From Dryobates pubescens (lineage: Eukaryota > Chordata > Aves > Piciformes > Picidae), in assembly GCF_014839835.1 (NCBI RefSeq), contig NC_071623.1:19176314-19240313 (forward strand): a stretch of DNA of 64,000 bases. Reading direction: 5' to 3'. The notes beneath the pieces were generated by a model. It was not told the DNA's origin. It did not search any database and saw only the letters and a program-made list of their open reading frames with translations. Shown piece after piece: positions 49,327 through 61,189 of the stretch; positions within the stretch are counted from its first letter, which is position 1; each line of letters begins with the position of its first letter. The translations under genes were made by a program, and so were the position numbers.

Positions 49327-50827
49327 GTAATATGTGTGTATCCTTGTGTTCACAAACAGTAATAGACGAGGTTTCTGTGCAAGAACAATGGAAAGGTTTT
49401 AGCTACTTCTTGTTGAATCCTGATACAATCCTGTAATACTGAAAATTCTTTTTAACCCAGTGCAGACCTCAATGTGAAGTACTAAGAATGGTAGGAGTAC
49501 CTCCTTTCAGTATTTTAAAACCTGGCAGAAATGTGTGTGTAGATTAAGTTTGTCAATAAAGATCTTTTAGGAATTAAGTCATATGCTTTATCCCTGCTAG
49601 GCCAGAAGTGTTGCCTATAGCTGGAGAGTGTCCTTCAGCAGAAGGCCTATGCTGCTGCCTGCCAGCTGCATGGGGTAGTCAGGCTTGCTGGGGCCCTCTG
49701 GCCACAATAGCATGGACCCTAATTAATACTGGCAAAGCACAGGATTAGTCATACTTGGAGACCACTAGGCTGCTGCTGATCTACTTCTCTGAACAACCAA
49801 ATCTGTCTCATCCAGAACTAGCACTGTCATTTTCATGTGGTGCTGGTGGGCACTATGGACATACCTACAGCTCCTGTTCACTAATTACTGTCAGTCACTG
49901 CATCTGGCTACAGGGCAGCTCCTGAATTAAGCAGTAGTCAGGTGTCCTAGATTTTAGGGTTGGTTCTACTGTTGGGTTTTTTTATGCAACTGTAGTAAAT
50001 GCCTAGTGGGAGTTCAAGAGGAGATGATTCAGCTCATTTTAATATCTCATGCTTCTGTACTCATATTGAACTTTCCACAGAAAGACAGGAATACAATTTT
50101 TTATACAAAATTGGAAGACTGAGATTCCCACTGTCCTCAAGGAATTAATTTCTATTTTCTATGGGGATATTATGCATACAATGTAATAAAGAGCCAGGTA
50201 ATCTTGGAGGCATTTCACCATCTGAACAGCTACATCTCAAATGCATTTGTTATATGAAAGAAATGAGTGTCAACAGCTAAATTCAGACTCCTTTTTGAAA
50301 ACATTCTATTTACATAAATCTAGTGAGAAGCTATGGAAAGCATGTGGCAATGGCTGCTCACTTTACAGTTTTAGTAACTATAATTTCAGTGCATGGCACT
50401 GGATTCTAATGACAATATACTTGAAAAAGTACTCCATAAATTACCTAGTTTACATTTACACAAGGCATCCTTATGCTGCTGCAGTTACTAGATCTCAGTG
50501 TGAACAGAAGGGTTGTCATAACATTTCTCAAAGATGATTGTAGAGAGGTAATGTACAGTCTTATTTTTTGTGTTAGAATGCCAAATAAACTTCTGTGTAT
50601 GTTTAGTAAAATTAGGTTTAAGACCAGTTTTTGCTCTTTTGAAAAATAATTTTTCAGAGACTTCATCATAATTTTATGTATTGTTTGCAATAAAATACAA
50701 TCATTAGAAGCTTACTTTTCATTCTATTAGCATGCTTTTGTTAAAATCTGGTAAGAACAGGAATTTCTCAACACTCATACTGAGTACATCCATATGGTAA
50801 AATATGCCTGCCTTTTTTTTTTTAAAG

Positions 50828-50966
50828 AGCTTAGAAAAGCAGCTGAAGTTGAACAATAGCACCTTAAGTCATCAGCTGGCAAATGAGAACAAAAAAGCTG
50901 TGGAAGCTGGGATAATTACAAAGAACTTGCAAATGGAAATTAACTCTCTTCACCAAAAAAATCAAG
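50828..50966 (+). pseudogene. LCA5L: LCA5L coiled-coil exon, one extra base in an A run
   Basis: The exon reads SLEKQLKLNNSTLSHQLANE, NKKAVEAGIITKNLQMEINS and then LHQK, matching the family block SLEKQL ... QLA ... KNLQ. The exon is 139 bases long where phase 0 on both sides demands a multiple of three. The excess lies in the seven-A run at 50955-50961. With six A the end would read HQKIK, agreeing with the family's QQKLK directly before EKD, and would join in phase to the next exon. As sequenced, the downstream exons are out of frame. The acceptor is TTTAAAG after a long T tract, and the donor is GTATTC. Confidence 0.85.
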
Positions 50967-51949
50967 GTATTCAAGCTTTTAAATAGGTTTCTGTTCCTAA
51001 GAGAAAAAAATCAAGTATTTAATGTTGTTTATTCCTTTTGCTTCTTTTATATTATGTAGTAATGGAACTTTTATTTCCTAGTTGAAGCTACAGTCTACCA
51101 AAAAAAAAAAGTCTTGTCAAATGATAAATTATTGCAGGTCCTATTTGTCAAAAGCTTGAAGTAGATCAGTAACTAATCAGCACAGAAATTAACATATCAC
51201 AGTTTGAGCAAACAATTCACACCAACTTATTACCATTCTGATAGATCTAGGTCAATATGTTCATCTACTCACATTTCAAATGAGCTCCCTCACCAAAAAA
51301 CATTCAAACCAAAATGAGCCAAATATTATAATCTGCAAAACTGGAGTTGAACAAAAAGACTTAATGTGAATGTTTCAACAGTTTGTTTAAACTCCAGCTT
51401 GGTTTTTAGACAAAAATTTTGGGGACAAATACGTACAGTTCAACACTTACTGTAATGCCTGCAAGCCAAAGATACAAGAAAACTCAAAAGTGACAACTAC
51501 ATAGAAACAGAAACACAACTGCCGTGAATGGTATGTCATATGAGCTGTAAACAAGAAAAACAGCACATGTTCCAGAAAACATTAAAACATTTGCAACTGT
51601 AACAGTTAAAATATACCCCTTTTTTTTTCTCTTTAACTTCTGTGTGAAGTAAACTAAGGAGCTTTGCACTAAGGAGCTTCCTCTTTCTAAACAGAAACAA
51701 ATATCTGTGAAAGATGTTTTTAAGGGAATTTTCCCCAGACATTGAGAAGGGCAGAACAAGCAAATCCTGAGGATTCATAGAAATTTGAATTTCTGTGCAG
51801 GGGCATTGTTTGTTCCTGTTACCCGTGCAGCAGCTGTAGAAACTCTCCTCCTGATAGTTGGCAGCAGCCAGGCTGCCAGCTGCAAAATCCCAGTGAGCTG
51901 TTGGGAAAGCATAACAGTATAGTGCACTTCCTGGGCCCTGTATCAGAGG

Positions 51950-52328
51950 GCTGGTGTGGCCACGTCTTGAGTGTTGTGTTCAGTTCTGGGCCCCTCACTA
52001 CAAGAAGGACACTGAGGTGCTGGAGCGTGTCCAGAGAAGGGCAATGAGGCTGGTGAAGGGCCTGGAGCACATGGCCTACAAGGAGCATTTGAGGGAGCTT
52101 GGGTTGCTCGGTCTGGAGAAGAGAAGGCTGAGAGGAGACCTCACCGCTCTCTACAACTACCTGAAGGGGGTTTGGAGCAAGGAGGGGGCAGCCTCTTCTT
52201 GGTGTCAACAAGACTAGAGGAAATGGTTTTGAGCTGTGCCAGGGGAGGTTCAGTCTGGATATTAGGAAATAGTTCTTCACAGAGAGGGTTATCAAACATT
52301 GGAATAGTCTGCCCAGGGAGTGGTGGAG
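51950..52328 (+). mobile_element. CR1 LINE fragment lacking its 3' end
   Basis: Carries the ORF2 end ([20 protein letters not shown]) and stops at GCCCAGGGAGTGGTGGAG with no terminal repeat. It lies 200 bases before an LCA5L exon. Confidence 0.9.
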
Positions 52329-52532
52329 ATATGTTCGTAGCCTCAAAGAGGGAGAATTTTGTTTGGCTCACAAATGAAAATGACAGAGTCCTATTGATGT
52401 AAATGACAAAGTTACCACGTGGCCTGGCACAAAGGAAGATCACTGACAATGTTTTCCCAGGACAAGAAAATTAAATTGGTTAAAAGTAACTCAACACATT
52501 ATAGAAGTTTAATAGTGTTCATTTCTTCTTAG

Positions 52533-52626
52533 GAAAAGGATTGGCAACTTAGTATAAAAAACATCTATGCAAATTGGATGTTTAAAGTCCCCAAAGACAA
52601 AAGTGATTCAGCACCTCATGAAAAAA
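52533..52626 (+). pseudogene. LCA5L: LCA5L exon, open
   Basis: Ninety-four bases encode EKDWQLSIKNIYANWMFKVP and then KDKSDSAPHEK, matching the family's EKDREL.IKNIYANR block. The exon enters in phase 0 after TTCTTAG and leaves in phase 1 before GTAAGT. It contains no disruption itself. A CR1 fragment ends about 200 bases upstream in the intron. Confidence 0.85.
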
Positions 52627-53904
52627 GTAAGTGTACATTCATTTTTCTTTCTGTTAATTATGTTGCATTGTTTTATAACTGGGACATATATTCCAAAATA
52701 AAAGCCAATATAGTACTTCATAGGCTCAACAATATTCTGTCACGTGTCATTAAAGAAAAGTAATTGGGGTTTTTTGCTCATCCATTTTATGGCTACAAAT
52801 ACTCGACTTAGTTACAGCATTTAATCCAATTTTCATCATGAGTAGTGTTTAACATACTTAGCTTTAGTATACTAACAGTGACACTGAAGTAGCACTGCCA
52901 TTTAAAGTGACTATTTGCCTTTGTTGTTCTTTGCCTATTTGTTTTTTAACAAAGTGAAGTTCTCAGTCCACAAAGCTTTTGCAGACTGATTTTTGTTCAG
53001 GCTGTTTTGTTTGACTTGACCTGGAGAAATGGCCACCTTATGATTCCCACAGTATGGCTCACTAACTCAAAGCACCACACAAACAACCCTCCTGTAGGAA
53101 GTTCCTAGTTTCAGTACAGAGTTCCGAAGTGCTATTATATGAACAAAAAACATGCATTGGGTCTTTAAAAACTGTTTTTTTTCATTTTCAAAGTCAGTAG
53201 ACCCTGTAACTTAAAAATAGCAGAGATGTTTCAATATCCTTTATTGAAGCTCTTGCAATTTGTATTTTGTTGGGGTGAAATGAGAAGAGAAGTTTTCAGA
53301 TACAAGGTTTAGGAATTTCAAAGTGCAGTCTGATGATCATACTGCTGAGAGAAGAGTTTTCATCCTTGGTTATCCTTTCTCAGTATAAGTAAGTTTAAAT
53401 GGGTAACCAGAGATTGTAGTAACCTAGTTATTGTATATGCTCTCAACTAATTACATCTACTGAATTGATGCTGTTTAGAATAATATAAGAAAATGATAGA
53501 AAAGAACAACAGCAAGTTAATTCTATCAAGGAAGAAAAAAGTCTTTAGTAAAGAGCATTTCTCTCCAGTATTGGAGAGAAATATCTGTTACATGCAATCT
53601 TGTCTAGCAAACATTCCCAGAGTAGCTACCTTGTGTGAGATTCAGCTGCCTAGTTACAGGCATCCAGTGCCATTTGAGATGTGCTAGCACATTCTGCCTG
53701 GCCCTGTAGTTGTTGTTCCAGAAGGACACAGGTTTCCCATCAGTGCTATGTAACATTGGTCAGCCTTATGGGATACCTTGAGTACTTGAGGGCATCTCAA
53801 ATGGCAGGAGGTACCTGTGTTCAGACACGTGGATTGCACCCTTTGAATAGAGGCAGCAATAGCTAAAACCAGCTCAAAGTCATACAAACCAAGAACTGTT
53901 AGAG

Positions 53905-54007
53905 AATAGAATAAACCAGGTTGGAAGAGACCTCCAAGATCATCATGTCCAACCCATGATCCAACCCACCCAATCAACTAAACCATGCAACCAAGCACCC
54001 TATCAAG
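53905..54007 (-). mobile_element. CR1 LINE, left piece (split by the LTR)
   Basis: Its 3' end AATAGAATAAACCAGG is at the left. It continues after the LTR at 54476 with the next CR1 bases in order. Confidence 0.92.
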
Positions 54008-54475
54008 TGTTGCAGTTTGAGCTGGGTGCCCCCCTGGGGTGTTCACTTCCTGTGTCCAGAAGTCCAGCCCAGAGGGATGGACACAGGAAATTGTGTATTT
54101 CCTACCATAATTCTTTGCACCACTATAAGATCCAGTGCGGAGTCTGGCACTTCCTCTTTCCTTCCCTCTCCGAGACTTGGTAACTGGGCGAGAGATCTCC
54201 TGGCCATGGGCCTGATTGGGCCCAAGGCCACAGGGGGATGGGCAGTCTCAGGCCTGGCCAGCTGAGACTAGCCCAGCAGAGGGAGGGGGAAGAAGGAGCC
54301 CTGGGGGTTTTGCATGCACCCTCAGGTGGGGATGGGATCTTTCTTTGTCACTGCGCTTTGGGTTTTCTGTAACATTCACTGCTTTCTATTTAAACTTTCA
54401 TCACTTTTGCAATCCGTTTGCCTGAGTCGTTATTTCTGCCTGTGGTGGGGAGGGGATCTGACCCAACCCATTACA
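54008..54475 (+). mobile_element. Solo LTR inserted in a CR1
   Basis: Begins TGTTGCAGTTTGAGC and ends CCCATTACA. It is flanked by TCAAG on both sides (54003-54007 and 54476-54480), and the CR1 text is continuous once it is removed. A 5-base duplication and TG...CA ends suit an ERVL-type or related avian ERV. There is no coding interior. Confidence 0.88.
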
Positions 54476-54625
54476 TCAAGTCTCCTCCTGAACACCTCCA
54501 GTGATGGTGACTCCACCACCTCCCTGGGCAGCCCATTCCAATGGGCAATAACTCTCTCTGTGTAGAACTTCTTCCTAACCTCCAGCCTAAACCTCCCCTG
54601 GCGCAGCTTGATGTTACCCATGTGC
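54476..54625 (-). mobile_element. CR1 LINE, right piece (split by the LTR)
   Basis: TCAAGTCTCCTCCTGAACAC onward continues the CR1 of 53905-54007 and ends near GCGCAGCTTGATG. Confidence 0.92.
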
Positions 54626-56289
54626 TCACTACATTAGTCAGGGCCAAAAAAATTGAGTAATATAGTTTTCGTGAAGCTCTTACAAACACCTAATTGTCAT
54701 ATGCTTTAGATGTGGTGTCTAAAATTTGCTAATAATTTTGTTGCATACAGAAACTAATAAACAGATTTCAAGTACTCTCCCCACACTGAAAGTAGTATTT
54801 TGCCTATTATTCAGGATCATAAACATACAGGGGAAAGGTTGGTAATTCAAGCGGTAAAATTAAGAAACACAAATTCCAAACCAGACACAGGATTTTTTTC
54901 AATGAAATTCTGAATTCCAGTTTTAGTTAAGTCACATAACCAGCTGTGAGTTTGGTTTGTTGTTTGGGGTTTTTTTAAATTTATTTTTCTCACATATGGA
55001 CTCGTACAATGTTGTTACTGAAATTACAGTACTTAAATCACTGTTTATTATTGACGTTCTTCTTTTCTTTAAGCAAAATACAGGAGTTGGAGAGAGCCCT
55101 GGTGTTTTGTAATGAAAAGGTTCCAAGCATACTTGTCTGATCTTTTGGTATTTTGGGCCAGTAAAGGTTTCATTCTCTGCCATGATGATGATTTAGAAAT
55201 CTAGAACTGGAGTTAATGGAAACTGTTTTTCCTTTTCACTACTGACTTCACTTTTCCTATAACAGGCTTAGAAAGAACGATTTCTTCCAGAGATATTTCC
55301 TGTTCTGGTTTTCCCAACATTTTTACCCAGCAGGAAAGTAAAAACAGAAGTGTGAGGCAGCAATTTTTAACACTCCTGACAGCTGCAGGTAGACTTGCTT
55401 AGGTAATCAGAAAGCTCTATGTACATAAATAAACCTGATCTATTGAGCGAAGCCATTAATTTCATAAGCTTTTAATGAGAGCAGTTTGCTCAGCTGTGGG
55501 ACAATCACACCCGCTCATCTAGAGGTACAGCTCCCCCTAGTTCTCAATCTGAAGAACGCTCTGATTTCTGTTGAAAAGCTGAAGAATCTTCCTGATGGTT
55601 ACCTTTCAAAAGGGAAAACTAATTCCCGCCCCATCACCACAGCTAGTCCTTCAAGAGTAATACTCAAATTGTTTATTAACATCCTTTTCAACACAGAACT
55701 GCAAATATTTGAAAATCACCATTTTTAGGGAGAGTCTTCCTCTGACTTCAGAGATCAAGCCTGAGAATAAGGTTGAATGTTGACTTAAGATTGATCATAT
55801 TTTTCCTGTAGAGCTAGCAACTTTCTCAGCTACTGTGCACATAGCATAATTATTCTAAAGATAGAAGAAAAGAACAATATACTCACCTACCCCAACTCAT
55901 CTCCATTCAACTGTTTCTTTAAATGTCTCATTCAATCACTCCCTTGGAATCTCATTTCAAAGATCACAGACATTTCAGTGTTGAGCATTTCTTCAGAAGA
56001 GGCTGGTTCCATAAAGCCTTATATAAGCACTCAGCTTTGGGAAAGGTGAGTAACAGAGTCAGAGGGCATGAAAGCAAAACCCTTTATTGTACTCTGTAAG
56101 ATCCAAATTTAGGAACCTGGGAACTGAGGCCTCACACCAGATCTCTTAAATTTACATCAGAATGTTACCACACAAACTAAACTCATGTAGGTTCTAGAGT
56201 ATAAACATATTTGTCTGACTTTGCATGTTCTAGCTGAAAGGAATTTTGTATATCTAAAACTTAGGTGTATTTATGAGGTACTGATGTAA

Positions 56290-56750
56290 GACATGGAGCT
56301 GGTCCAGAGAGACACAAAAACGATCAGGGGGTTGGAGAACCTCTGCTACGAGGACAGGCTGACAGAGCTAGGGTTGTTCAGCCTGGAGGAGGCTCTAAGG
56401 AGACCTAATAATAACCTTCCACTACCTGAAGGGGGCCTACAAGAAAGATGGAGAGAAACTGTTTACAAAGGCCTGTAGTGATAGGGCAAGGGGCAATGGC
56501 TTCAGACTAGAGAAGAGCAGATTTAGATTAGATGTTAGGAACAAGTTCTTTACCGTGAGGGTAGTGGAACACTGGAACAGGTTGCCCAGGGAGGTGGTTG
56601 AGGCCCCATCCCTGGAGATATTCCAGGTGAGGCTTGGCAGGGCTCTGGACAACCAGATCTAATTGAGGATGCCTCTGCTTACTGCAGAGAGGTTTGAGCT
56701 AGATGACCTTTGGAGTTCCTTTCCAACCCAGACCCTTTCATGATCCTAAG
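56290..56750 (+). mobile_element. CR1 LINE, 3' part
   Basis: GACATGGAGCTGGTCCAGAG through AACAAGTTCTTTACCGTGAG to CATGATCCTAAG; of intermediate age. It lies 240 bases before an LCA5L exon. Confidence 0.88.
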
Positions 56751-56990
56751 TATAAAATGTCCAGAAGTTCAAGTAGGTATGTTTGTGTTCCAGTTTCAGC
56801 ATTTATCAGGCAGAACAAAGAATTTCTTTAATAAAGGGCATTAAGATACGGGAGGGTAGCAGGGGAAATAAAGAAGTTTAAATCCTAGGCCAAATACCAG
56901 TACTATCAGTCATCAAAGATATCTTTTGTTTATACCAACAATATAGTTCCAGAAACTACTGTATTACTAATGATTGTCCTTTTTCAATAG

Positions 56991-57100
56991 GTCTTAGTAT
57001 AAACAGATCAGTACAAGTAGATAAACACAGTTTTAGATCACTGCTGCTGTCACAGCATCAAACATGGGAAGCAGAAAAAAGTGCAGTTCAGCTAGCAAAG
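56991..57100 (+). pseudogene. LCA5L: LCA5L exon, open
   Basis: This exon encodes SLSINRSVQVDKHSFRSLLL and then QHQTWEAEKSAVQLAK. It matches the family's region containing SVQVD/SVQAD and a following tryptophan-acidic block. The acceptor is TTTTTCAATAG and the donor GTATGA. It enters in phase 1 (completing the codon opened by the previous exon) and leaves in phase 0. It is open throughout. Confidence 0.8.
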
Positions 57101-57392
57101 GTATGAAGTATTTGTATCCAGTCCCTTGTTTAAACTCTCAGCTAAACTGTATGTTATTCTGTGAATTTCAGTAATATGCCTGAATGGCTCAATCCCTCCT
57201 CTACAATGTGGATTGTGTGTGAATGTAATCATATTACAGAAAATATGTAGGACAAACTTTGTGATACAAAATAAGAATATCATAGTAACTGAAATTACTA
57301 ATCTTCTTATAAGCATATCACTGCCTGTGTGCTTTTAAAAGTCACTAAGCAAGTGTTCCTTCATTATTTTTACTTTAAATTGCTAATTATAG

Positions 57393-57513
57393 GAGAAAAA
57401 CTCTTCAGAAGATAAGAACCAAAAACATAAATCGAATTATGCAGATGCCCATTGTAGAACACAAAACTCATCAATGAAGAAAATACCAGAGCCAGAAACA
57501 TTTACCAGAGCAG
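57393..57513 (+). pseudogene. LCA5L: LCA5L exon, open
   Basis: This exon of 121 bases encodes EKNSSEDKNQKHKSNYADAH and then CRTQNSSMKKIPEPETFTRA. It is polar and low in recognisable motifs, as this part of the lebercilin-like protein usually is. It is supported by phase (in 0, out 1), the acceptor (AATTATAG), the donor (GTAGAG) and its position between two recognised exons. Confidence 0.7.
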
Positions 57514-58214
57514 GTAGAGACATATTTTAATATTTTTCTCAGAAACTCTTTTTATAAGTTGAATGAACTGATGGTATCAGTCATTTACGTGGGTCTGACA
57601 GCCATTAAGCTGGCACCTGACCGACAGGAACTGGTTCAAGAGATTAAGAGTCACTGAAATCCAGCTGCTGGTGGAGGTGTGCTGACAGCAAAGCAACTCT
57701 ACGCTACAAGACATCTCCATACTGCTGTACCTCTAAAAACAGTTCCTGGACATGTTGGTAAAAACCTGGTGCTTTATGTGCAAAAATGTGCTTAATAGTT
57801 TAATTCTACACTAATCAAATACTGATTTCAAATTGTTGGTTGTAAATCTTAATCATAGCTGAAGTCAAAACAGATTTCTGGCCTAGGATCTATTGCTGAG
57901 AAAGCAAAAGGGCTTCTTCAGGGGCTGGGAGTATCTCCTCATTACAATGATTACTGGAAATAGATTTTATGTAAATCTTGGCCATCAGCTGTATTCTTAT
58001 ACAAAAGTTACTTGCAGAGGACTAATCTATAAACATCTTTATTTTGAAGAAATTATATAGAGCATAAGAAAAGAGTCAGTGCATCTACTCCTTTATCTTA
58101 CTTCTTTCTAAAAATATTCATGTTATATTCATTATACTAAGACTTGTAGAAAGAACTAAGATCTGAATGCCATCATGCTAAACACTTCAGAAATGGTGGG
58201 AAACATTACATGAC

Positions 58215-58330
58215 CTAAAGGTCAGACATTTACAGAGGTGAAATGGGCTGCTGACGTCACTTACTAGATCAGTAACAGAACTAGTAATCTGGAACGTGTT
58301 AACTCCTGTGCTTTGTACTCCTTTACAGCC
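58215..58330 (+). repeat. Possible ancient MIR-type SINE remnant
   Basis: CATTTACAGAGGTGAAATGG, ACTAGATCAGTAACAGAAC and a following TGTGCTTTGTACTCC recall the MIR 3' part, weakly. Confidence 0.4.
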
Positions 58331-59166
58331 TGCAGTGTTCCAGACCCCACCAGATAACCCAAGTCACCATTTGTCTTCGAATCCCCTTTTAAACTGACAG
58401 AAAACATGGGTCGTCTTCTGATTCTGCCTGCAAATCACTCTCTTCTCTCTGACAGACTCTCATTTTCTTCTGGCTTTCACCCACTGCCTTAGACTTAGCT
58501 ACTGAAGTCTTATTTAGCTATTTTAGTTATTGCAACTTCATACTTCTGCCTTAAGCTTGTGCTCTCTCTCATTTTGGAGATATTCTGTGTGTCTCTCCAA
58601 AACACAGGATCTATTACAATTTGTCCCCTGCAGCAGACAAATAGATTTACTGTAGGCATTCAGTACACACATACCTTTTTCTACTAAAGAGTGGAGTCAA
58701 TTCTTTTACAGGCTGGAGAGTTTCAGTATATTCTGCTCCATGCAACAAACACCTGTGTTGTCAAGGGGAAGAAAATCATACACCTATTTTAAGTTCCATT
58801 TAAAAGCAAGAAAATTACAATTAGAGTTCAGCTCTCATGTAGTTTCTCTGTGTGTTGTACATGACTTTTCTGGCCCTATCTTTACTCATTACTGATTATA
58901 TTTGCATGCTAATTCATTTAATAAATATCATGAAAAAGGTAAAAATAAAGCTATTTAGCTGCATTCAGTAGCACGATGATCTTGTTTAAATCTTACTTTG
59001 TCCTATTTGTTAGTAAATGAAATTGTCATGAAGGTGGAAATACCATCAATAGTAACAACTGAAGCAATTAAATAAGGAAGCAGAACCTGCTCTCATTAAT
59101 GCTTCATGACTCTATGTTCTTAGGCAATTTAAGGACATTCCTAAAACTTACAATATTTCATTTTAG

Positions 59167-59738
59167 AGCACTTATGGGAGGACACACTACTGATGGAAGA
59201 ATGCACTGGTTTGAAATTTATGGAAGAAGGAAAAAAGACAGATTTACTTAAACAGGAGCTGAAAAACTTGATGAGGAACGAACAAACTCCTTCAAGTGAC
59301 AGTGTAAAAGAGAACAACCGTGAGGAAGATGCAGTAGAAAAATATGAAAAAGAAGAAAAAAGTCCAGATGAACAGCTAAATAACAGGGAGAAAGCAGGGA
59401 GTAAATGTGCAACTTCAGACCCAAGAGACAAAATATCCATTAGAGTGAAAAAAAAAAATACACATTCTCAGAAGCCACTGAGAATTTGCATCACAGGCTT
59501 TTTACATCGTGTCCACAATCAAGAAAAGGAAGTCTCTGCAACTACAGACATGCAGCTCAGGACTACAGTAAAACAGGTGACTCGAAAGTGAAAATCTCCT
59601 TTGGGCTATATGAACCATTTTTTTGCTAAAGTTACCAAAGCAAGGCAGGACAGCTCCACTGAAATGGAAGGCTGTACTCATATGGCATTTGCTGAAAGAA
59701 GTCTGACTAAAGAATTCTTTGGATCAGGCTGTGCTTGA
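59167..59738 (+). pseudogene. LCA5L: LCA5L last coding exon with in-frame stop
   Basis: The exon follows ATTTTAG and opens EHLWEDTLLMEECTGLKF. It passes a lysine- and glutamate-rich stretch, then QKPLRICITGFLHRV, and meets TGA at 59589-59591. The same frame stays open for 48 more codons to TGA at 59736-59738. That extension contains LGYMNHFFAK and ends SLTKEFFGSGCA. In human LCA5L, as I recall it, a GYEPSFGKSS block precedes SLMEELFGSGY, so the extension is old C-terminal coding sequence and the first TGA is premature. The FGSG motif is the most conserved element of the family C-terminus. Even the downstream end is shorter than in human. Confidence 0.75.
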
Positions 59739-61189
59739 AGAGATAGTCATTCAAGTTCTAACATGAGAGAAATGAAGAATGAGAAGTGAAAGGACGTGGG
59801 ATTACACAAGCCAAATTTCAAACCACGGCTACTACTAGTTCATAATGTAAAGGATCTAACACCGATGAAATTGTTACAAATAACCCCATAAGAATACACA
59901 AATTAGTTTAGATAGTGATCAGGTTTTTACTCTAGAATTACAGATCATTTAAAACATTCTTTTAAAAATACCAATGGTTTTGCCTTTAGTAAATGCATAT
60001 AAAAACTTACTGAGAATTTGTTTTTCCAAAATGATAGTCAAATCAGTTGTCACAACGAAACATTATCCTGTTCTTGGTCTGTGCACGTGATGCATCTTTC
60101 CAAAAGTGCTTTAACAATGCTGACTCTTTTACTTGTTACCAGTTGTCCAGGTTAGTCCTTGTGTTGTAATGTTCAGCTTTTTGCATTCTCTCTGCAGTTT
60201 GAAATTTGGAGCTGATTATTTCTTAGCTAGCTGAAGCGAGGAACCTACTTTCGTAAGATTCATCATTGGGTTAGTACCAACAATGCAGTAAAAGAAAACA
60301 ATTTATTTTCTTCACTCCTGAAACAGCTTCCAGAATTCACACATAATAAAAACAATTTGCTATTACATTGTTTTCACTGGCCTTATAAAGCTCTAAAGCT
60401 TCATTCTTTTCCACTGTTAGAATTTATCAAAGCAGCTTGCCTGGTAGCTTCCAAAGCTGACATCCAAAGATGAATGTGCAAGAGCAAACTATTGTTTTGG
60501 AGAAGTCAGGCATATCCAGTTCTCAAAAAGCCTTTAAAAAAAAATCCTGCATTTAAGGTTATGTAAGCAAGGGTACAAAGATTATGTTTTGTTCCTCGCA
60601 GTAATTGATGAAATGCTTGCTTAAAATGATGTGAAGTTCAGGAAAGTTGTATTAAAAAAAAGCTTCAGAAATGTAGTACTGTAAAAGCTTTTCATGGTGA
60701 TTAAGACATTTAGATTCTAACCTACTTGTGGCTTATTTATTTTTCAAATTTCAAAGGTGTTTTTTTTTTGAAGTAGTGCTTCAACTGTACAGGGGACAGG
60801 TTTCAAAGCATGACTTTGTGCACTCCTCTATGAACTACTACTTCCAAAGCTAAGAGCAAACAAGCATACATAATTCAGCATTCCTATTGGTACTTTCATA
60901 CATAATCCAACATTCTTATTGGTACTTTGGTACTGACTAGGTGACCAAAAGCCTTTTTTCTTTGGCTCACCCAAATGTTTTGACTGGAGCAATCTGCATA
61001 TTTGGTGCCCCCATGCTAAGTGTGGATAAACAGCAAACTCCACTGTGAAGATGTTAAATTGTGTTCCAACAGCATCTCCTCATGCAAGAACATGAAGGGA
61101 GGGTGTGGTTGATTTGAGTTTAGTTTTGAGTTTGTTTTTTTTTTTCTTAGGGAAACTAACATTGAAAAATGGGTTAGAAAACCTGAAGT
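59739..61189. other. Convergent intergenic gap between LCA5L and GET1
   Basis: AT-rich unique sequence holding the probable old 3' UTR of LCA5L. No repeat, RNA gene or other gene was recognised. Confidence 0.6.
60345..60350 (+). terminator. Candidate poly(A) signal for LCA5L
   Basis: AATAAA lies about 610 bases after the last possible LCA5L stop and before the convergent GET1 3' end. It is a bare hexamer with no further support. Confidence 0.25.

Larger units (their letters stand above)
46156..59166 (+). other. LCA5L introns
   Basis: Between the listed exons lie CR1 fragments (46388-46525, 46995-47058, 51950-52328, 53905-54625, 56290-56750), a nested solo LTR and a MIR-like remnant near 58.2 kb. 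The largest clear gap, 47060-48800, holds only unique AT-rich sequence with a T tract near 48265-48282, and I see no exon in it. The 49330-50820 and 54630-56290 stretches also hold nothing I recognise. Confidence 0.7.

Noticed and set aside
51819-52346. 175-codon open frame on the minus strand
   Set aside because: It is the antisense of a plus-strand CR1 copy.
46037-59591. Assembly error as the sole explanation of the LCA5L lesions
   Set aside because: Three lesions are single-base insertions, two of them in or near short runs, and could be errors. The three nonsense codons are of substitution type, and other exons in the window (SH3BGR, GET1) are clean. I therefore favour real decay, while asking for read checks.
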